From Pseudomonadota bacterium (GTDB lineage: Bacteria > Myxococcota > Polyangia > GCA-2747355 > JACKDQ01), in assembly GCA_030591195.1 (NCBI GenBank), contig JAUVBO010000353.1, positions 1 through 5,055 of the forward strand: DNA of 5,055 nt, given 5' to 3'. Shown piece by piece: positions 1 through 5,055 of the stretch. The first letter of the stretch is position 1; each line of letters begins with the position of its first letter. The position numbers and the translations under genes were made by a program. Below the pieces are notes generated by a model. The model made no database searches. It saw only the letters and a program-made list of their open reading frames with translations, and was not told the origin of the DNA.

Positions 1-208
1 CACAACCGAGGTGGCCGTAGACCCGGCGCGCGAGGCGAGAGGCGGCAGCCCCGTCGAGCTTCATGCCCCGCCGGATGTTGTCGATGGTGACACGACGCCG
101 GATCCTCATGTGCCAGGCGAGGCCGCCCAGGAGGCGGCCGATCCGCCTGGTCCAGCCCAGCGACAGGCGACCGGCGATCCAGCAGAGCAACCGATAGAGC
201 CAGCTCAC
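1..208 (-). CDS. lpxL: Lipid A biosynthesis acyltransferase (LpxL/HtrB family), N-terminal fragment
   Basis: This is the start of a gene whose 3' part lies beyond base 1; 69 codons are visible with no stop. Family members are inner-membrane enzymes that transfer a secondary acyl chain from acyl-ACP to Kdo-lipid A or its precursor. The start is GTG at 208-206, which overlaps the lpxK stop in a GTGA arrangement. GGGAG at 219-215 sits 6 nt upstream, a good ribosome binding site. The peptide begins with the short hydrophobic stretch WLYRLLCWIAGRLSL, which fits the usual N-terminal membrane anchor. It continues with GRLLGGLAWHMRIRRRVTID, NIRRG and then ARRVYGHLG, matching the family pattern of a basic 'RRR-V-x-x-N' segment followed by a helix ending in a 'HLG' type motif. 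The catalytic HxxxxD/E motif would lie outside the window, so activity and chain specificity cannot be judged. The assignment rests on N-terminal pattern plus position after lpxK. It could equally be called LpxM- or LpxP-like. Confidence 0.8.
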   Translation of the reverse strand, partial: MSWLYRLLCWIAGRLSLGWTRRIGRLLGGLAWHMRIRRRVTIDNIRRGMKLDGAAASRLARRVYGHLGC

Positions 209-1236
209 CGGAGGCTCCCGGGGCAGTCGAGCAGACGATCGAGGTGGCGCGCCAGGTGGCTCGCGCCCGCCACCACTCGCAGCTCGCAGGTCAGAACCGC
301 CACCGGCGCGCCCCTGGCCGCAGCCCACCACCGCCCGCTGCCCGCCATCCGCGCGGCGTCCTTCTCGGTGCAGAGCACGAGATCCGCCTTGCTCCGCCCG
401 GCACCCGCCAGATCGTCATCGCCGAAGCGCCGGTGGTCGCGCACGAACCGTCTGCCCACCACCTGCGCCCCGGCGCCACGCACGAGGTCCGCCAGGGCTG
501 CAGGCCGCGCCACGCCCGCCAGCAGGTAGACGCGTGCTCCCCGGAGCAGCGACGGGCCACCCAGATCTCGTCCACCGGGGCCGAGCAGCCGGCGGGGCAC
601 GTTGACCGATCGGACTCCGACCGACGGAGAGGCAGCTGGGGGGCGCCCATCGCGGGCATGATGCCAGCGTAGGTCCGCTGGCACCAAGGACGCGAGCTCG
701 CGACCGGCTCCCAGTGGCACCGGCCAGGGCGGCCGCGGGGAGCCGACGAGCAACTCCAGGTCGCGGTGAAGACGGCGGTGCTGCAGTCCGTCGTCGACCA
801 CCACCACCTCCGCACCGGCGACGGCGAGCATCCGGGCCGCGGCGAGCTTATCCCCTCGAGCGACGAGCGCGCGAGATCCGAGCCAGCTGGCGAGCAACAC
901 CGGCTCGTCGCCGAGTCGTCTGACCTCGTCACCAGCCTCCCACCAGGGTCGGGGCTGGACCAGCTCGCAGGAGCGCCCGGCCGCCCCGCCATAGCCCGAT
1001 GCCACGACGCCAGCTCGAATGCCGCGATCGAGCAGCGTCTCGGCCACGGCCCGGGCCACCGGCGTCTTGCCCTCGCCACCGAGGGCCAGACCACCCACCG
1101 AGATCACGGGGATCGTCAGGCGATGCACCGGCAGCACGCGGTGGTCGTAGAGGGCACGGCGGATCGCGGCCGCGCCGCCGTAAGCTGCCGCGACCGCGGT
1201 GGCGAGGACGCGCGAGGCGCCGGGCTCGGCGGCCAT
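205..1236 (-). CDS. lpxK: Tetraacyldisaccharide 4'-kinase LpxK
   Basis: LpxK uses ATP to phosphorylate the 4' position of tetraacyl-disaccharide-1-phosphate, giving lipid IVA at the inner membrane. The 343-residue product has the normal family length. Visible landmarks in order are: an Ala-rich N-terminal helix (about 10-24) suited to membrane association; the P-loop GGEGKTP at residues 53-59 within SVGGLALGGEGKTP; GYGG at 81-84; GDEP at 109-112; DDGLQHRRL at 148-156, containing the catalytic Asp region; PLGAGREL at 174-181, matching the usual PaGPLRE; AGVARP at 240-245; DH at 267-268, matching the catalytic His region; and TEKDA at 290-294. The start is ATG at 1236-1234, overlapping the waaA stop by one base (TGATG), with GGAGGGAGG at 1250-1242. 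The frame is open further upstream to 1752, but that part is antisense-like low-complexity sequence inside waaA and lacks family similarity. One oddity is that the conserved Arg of SRGYGG is Ser80. Confidence in the identity is high. Confidence 0.95.
   Translation of the reverse strand: MAAEPGASRVLATAVAAAYGGAAAIRRALYDHRVLPVHRLTIPVISVGGLALGGEGKTPVARAVAETLLDRGIRAGVVASGYGGAAGRSCELVQPRPWWEAGDEVRRLGDEPVLLASWLGSRALVARGDKLAAARMLAVAGAEVVVVDDGLQHRRLHRDLELLVGSPRPPWPVPLGAGRELASLVPADLRWHHARDGRPPAASPSVGVRSVNVPRRLLGPGGRDLGGPSLLRGARVYLLAGVARPAALADLVRGAGAQVVGRRFVRDHRRFGDDDLAGAGRSKADLVLCTEKDAARMAGSGRWWAAARGAPVAVLTCELRVVAGASHLARHLDRLLDCPGSLR
215..219 (-). promoter_or_regulatory. Ribosome binding site for the lpxL-like gene
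   Basis: On the minus strand GGGAG ends 6 nt before the GTG at 208. It lies inside the last codons of lpxK and supports the GTG start and translational coupling through the GTGA overlap. Confidence 0.6.
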
Positions 1237-2468
1237 CAGCGCCTCCCTCCGGCCGCCAACTCCACCAGCCGCGCGGCCACCTGGTCGGCGGCGCCGGCGA
1301 GCCGGCCCACCACCGCGTGGGCAGAACGGGCTACCTGACGCGCAAGGTCGACGTCGGCGAGCCGTCGCGCGGCGAGCTCGAAGAACGCCGCGCCCCCGTC
1401 GACCACCGCAGCAGCGCCTGCTTGCTGCAGGTCGTGCGCCTCGCTGGCGCAGTGTGCCAGGTGCGGTCCAGTAACAACGAACGCACCACCGGCCGCCGCC
1501 TCGACCACGTTGTGACCGCCGTGAGCCACCAGGCTCCCGCCGACGAAGGCCACCCGCGCGCCGCGGTAGAGCTCGGCCAGGTGCCCGACGTGGTCGACCA
1601 CGCGCACCGCCGCCGCCTCCCCCGCCGACTCGAGCGCCACTGGGATCCCGCTGCGACCCAGTCGCCGGACGATCGACCGCGCCCGCTGGGGATACCGGGG
1701 CGCCACGATCACCTCCAGCCCGGTGACCGCGGCGAGCAGCCGGGACAACCATGGCAGCAGCAGCGATTCCTCCTCCCGGTGCAAGCTCCCGAGCACCAGT
1801 CGGGGCCGACCGCTGGAGGTCGGCAGGTATGCCGCGGCGCTCCCAGCCGCGTGCTTGCTGCTTCCCAGCACCGTGACGCGGTCGGCGGGCACGCCAGCAG
1901 CGATGAAGCGGCTCGCGTGAGCCTCATCGAGGGCGGTGACCAGCGAGAGCCCCTCGAAGCAGGAGCGAAAGAGCCAGCGTGCCCGGCGATATCGCCGCAG
2001 GCTCTTCTCCGAGAGCCGGCCATTGACCACCGCGACCTTCACGCCCTGCCGCAGGGAGCACGCCACCAGACGGGGCCAGAGCTCGAGGCACTCGAGCACC
2101 AGCATTGTCGGCCGGATCCGTCGCAGGACCAGCCCGACGGGACCGGCGAAGTCGAGCGGCTGCCGGAAGACCACCGTACGGGGATCGAGGCGCTGGCGCG
2201 CCATCAGCTCGCCGCTGCGGGTCCAGGTCGAGAGGGTTACCGGCATCCCCTGCGCCGCTAGGCGCTCGACCAGCGGCACCAGCGCCACCACGTCGCCGGC
2301 GCTCGAGCCGTGTAGCCAGACCGCGTTGCGGGGGCAGGGAACCGGGGGGCCACCGCCGAGCCGCTGCCAGAGGCCCCCACGCAACCGCGGATGAAGAGCG
2401 AACGCAGGCAGCAGCGGCGGTAGGGTCAGCGACGCGAGGGCGCTGTAGATGCCGAGACCGAGGCCCAT
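1236..2468 (-). CDS. waaA: 3-deoxy-D-manno-octulosonic acid (Kdo) transferase-like GT30 protein, WaaA/KdtA
   Basis: WaaA is a membrane-anchored GT-B glycosyltransferase that adds Kdo from CMP-Kdo to lipid IVA. The 410-residue product has normal length. An N-terminal hydrophobic segment (about 6-25) fits the membrane anchor and is followed by the basic RLRGGLWQRLGG. Family landmarks are VWLHGSSAGD (50-59), LECLELWP (125-132), VNGRLSEKS (148-156), GSSKH (202-206), GSLHREEE (227-234), APRYPQR (256-262), DHVGHL (292-297), VGGSLVAHGGHNVVEAA (309-325) and TGPH (333-336). The start is ATG at 2468; an in-frame TGA directly precedes it, so no longer start is possible. No convincing Shine-Dalgarno sequence is seen. 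Several key positions deviate from the family: Asp59 replaces the Glu of 'SVGE', GSSKH replaces GNLKFD, NVVEAA replaces NPLEPA, and PRYPQR replaces PRHPER. The fold and family are secure, and operon position supports a Kdo role. Because of the divergence, altered donor or acceptor use is possible. Confidence 0.88.
   Translation of the reverse strand: MGLGLGIYSALASLTLPPLLPAFALHPRLRGGLWQRLGGGPPVPCPRNAVWLHGSSAGDVVALVPLVERLAAQGMPVTLSTWTRSGELMARQRLDPRTVVFRQPLDFAGPVGLVLRRIRPTMLVLECLELWPRLVACSLRQGVKVAVVNGRLSEKSLRRYRRARWLFRSCFEGLSLVTALDEAHASRFIAAGVPADRVTVLGSSKHAAGSAAAYLPTSSGRPRLVLGSLHREEESLLLPWLSRLLAAVTGLEVIVAPRYPQRARSIVRRLGRSGIPVALESAGEAAAVRVVDHVGHLAELYRGARVAFVGGSLVAHGGHNVVEAAAGGAFVVTGPHLAHCASEAHDLQQAGAAAVVDGGAAFFELAARRLADVDLARQVARSAHAVVGRLAGAADQVAARLVELAAGGRR
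1242..1250 (-). promoter_or_regulatory. Ribosome binding site for lpxK
   Basis: The minus strand reads GGAGGGAGG, two overlapping perfect anti-16S cores, ending 5 nt before the lpxK ATG at 1236. It lies within the final waaA codons (Ala-Gly-Gly-Arg-Arg). It decides the lpxK start over the longer open frame that reaches to 1752. Confidence 0.75.
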
Positions 2469-2586
2469 TCACGGCAGGCTACCAGACGCAGCAACGGTAG
2501 GGCTCGCGAAATCCTCCGCGACGGGCGATGCGTCTCTATGGCTTGTGACAGAACAAATTGGCCAACTGTTGTTCTGTCACAAGCCA
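2469..2586 (-). other. Spacer between the methyltransferase gene and waaA
   Basis: This is the only non-coding stretch of note (118 bp). Its first half on the minus strand is the large inverted repeat at 2538-2587. The remaining 69 bp up to the waaA ATG should hold the waaA translation start region and any separate promoter. I see no good -35/-10 pair; CATAGA at 2540-2535 is a weak -10-like string with no properly spaced partner. A GGAGG at 2517-2513 is about 45 nt from the ATG, too far to serve it. Whether waaA is read through from the methyltransferase gene or has its own promoter is therefore open. Confidence 0.6.

Positions 2587-2587
<1 letters not shown>
2538..2587. repeat. Perfect 19-bp inverted repeat with 12-nt loop (hairpin; candidate terminator-like or dispersed palindromic element)
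   Basis: The left arm ATGGCTTGTGACAGAACAA (2538-2556) is the exact reverse complement of 2569-2587. The loop, 2557-2568, is ATTGGCCAACTG and contains the 8-nt palindrome TTGGCCAA. The arms are 8/19 G+C, clearly lower than the GC-rich genes on both sides. In the minus-strand transcript the stem starts on the last A of the methyltransferase UAA stop. Neither strand has a T-tract after the stem (minus continues AGAGACGC, plus continues TAGGGG), so it is not a standard intrinsic terminator. Possible roles are a U-less terminator or 3'-end stabiliser, a REP/MITE-like repeat, or a binding site for a dimeric protein. The structure itself is certain; its role is not. Confidence 0.9.

Positions 2588-5055
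<2,468 letters not shown>

Noticed and set aside
1237..1752. An upstream in-frame extension of lpxK by 172 codons
   Set aside because: The extension is Arg/Gly-rich shadow sequence inside waaA with no LpxK similarity. The ATG at 1236 has a strong ribosome binding site and gives the normal family length.
999..2261. A long plus-strand open frame (420 codons) antisense to lpxK and waaA
   Set aside because: It lies opposite clearly recognised genes, is rich in Arg/Pro/Gln/His as expected of antisense GC-rich frames, and shows no domain.
2535..2560. A possible sigma70-type promoter for waaA using CATAGA or TAGAGA as -10
   Set aside because: The match to TATAAT is poor and no -35 hexamer lies at 16-18 bp. 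It overlaps the hairpin, so any similarity may be incidental.

Overview
All four genes found here lie on the minus strand, so the biological reading order runs from base 5055 down to base 1. The DNA is very GC-rich, with strong G/C preference at third codon positions. It encodes late lipid A/Kdo steps, so the host is a Gram-negative, LPS-making bacterium. High GC together with a long Pro/Ala/Glu-rich extension on an otherwise ordinary enzyme suggests a deltaproteobacterial or Myxococcota-like organism. That placement is inference only; no taxonomic marker is present.

Layout in transcription order. (1) 5055-2587: a protein of at least 822 residues. It has about 570 residues of low-complexity, probably disordered sequence followed by a C-terminal class I SAM-dependent methyltransferase domain. 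Its reading frame is open through the window edge, so its true start is not visible. Three in-frame tandem repeats (18-bp, 15-bp and 21-bp units) build parts of the extension. (2) 2586-2469: a 118-bp spacer dominated by a perfect 19-bp inverted repeat with a 12-nt loop. It begins on the last base of the methyltransferase stop codon, is AT-richer than its surroundings and has no T-tract. (3) 2468-1236: a divergent WaaA/KdtA-type (GT30) Kdo transferase. (4) 1236-205: LpxK, the lipid A 4'-kinase. (5) 208-1: the first 69 codons of an LpxL/HtrB-type lipid A acyltransferase, cut by the window edge.

The last three genes form a tight operon. waaA and lpxK share one base (TGATG) and lpxK and lpxL share four (GTGA), each with a purine-rich Shine-Dalgarno sequence before the downstream start. 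They cover 4'-phosphorylation of the disaccharide, Kdo addition and secondary acylation. The methyltransferase is codirectional, but the hairpin spacer separates it, and its functional link to lipid A is unknown.

The main points for a second look are the 50-bp palindrome; substitutions in normally conserved WaaA positions (Asp where the proposed catalytic Glu is expected, and a degenerate GNLKFD motif); loss of the conserved Arg in the LpxK SRGYGG motif; and the repeat-built extension of the methyltransferase. No clearly new multi-gene system is visible.
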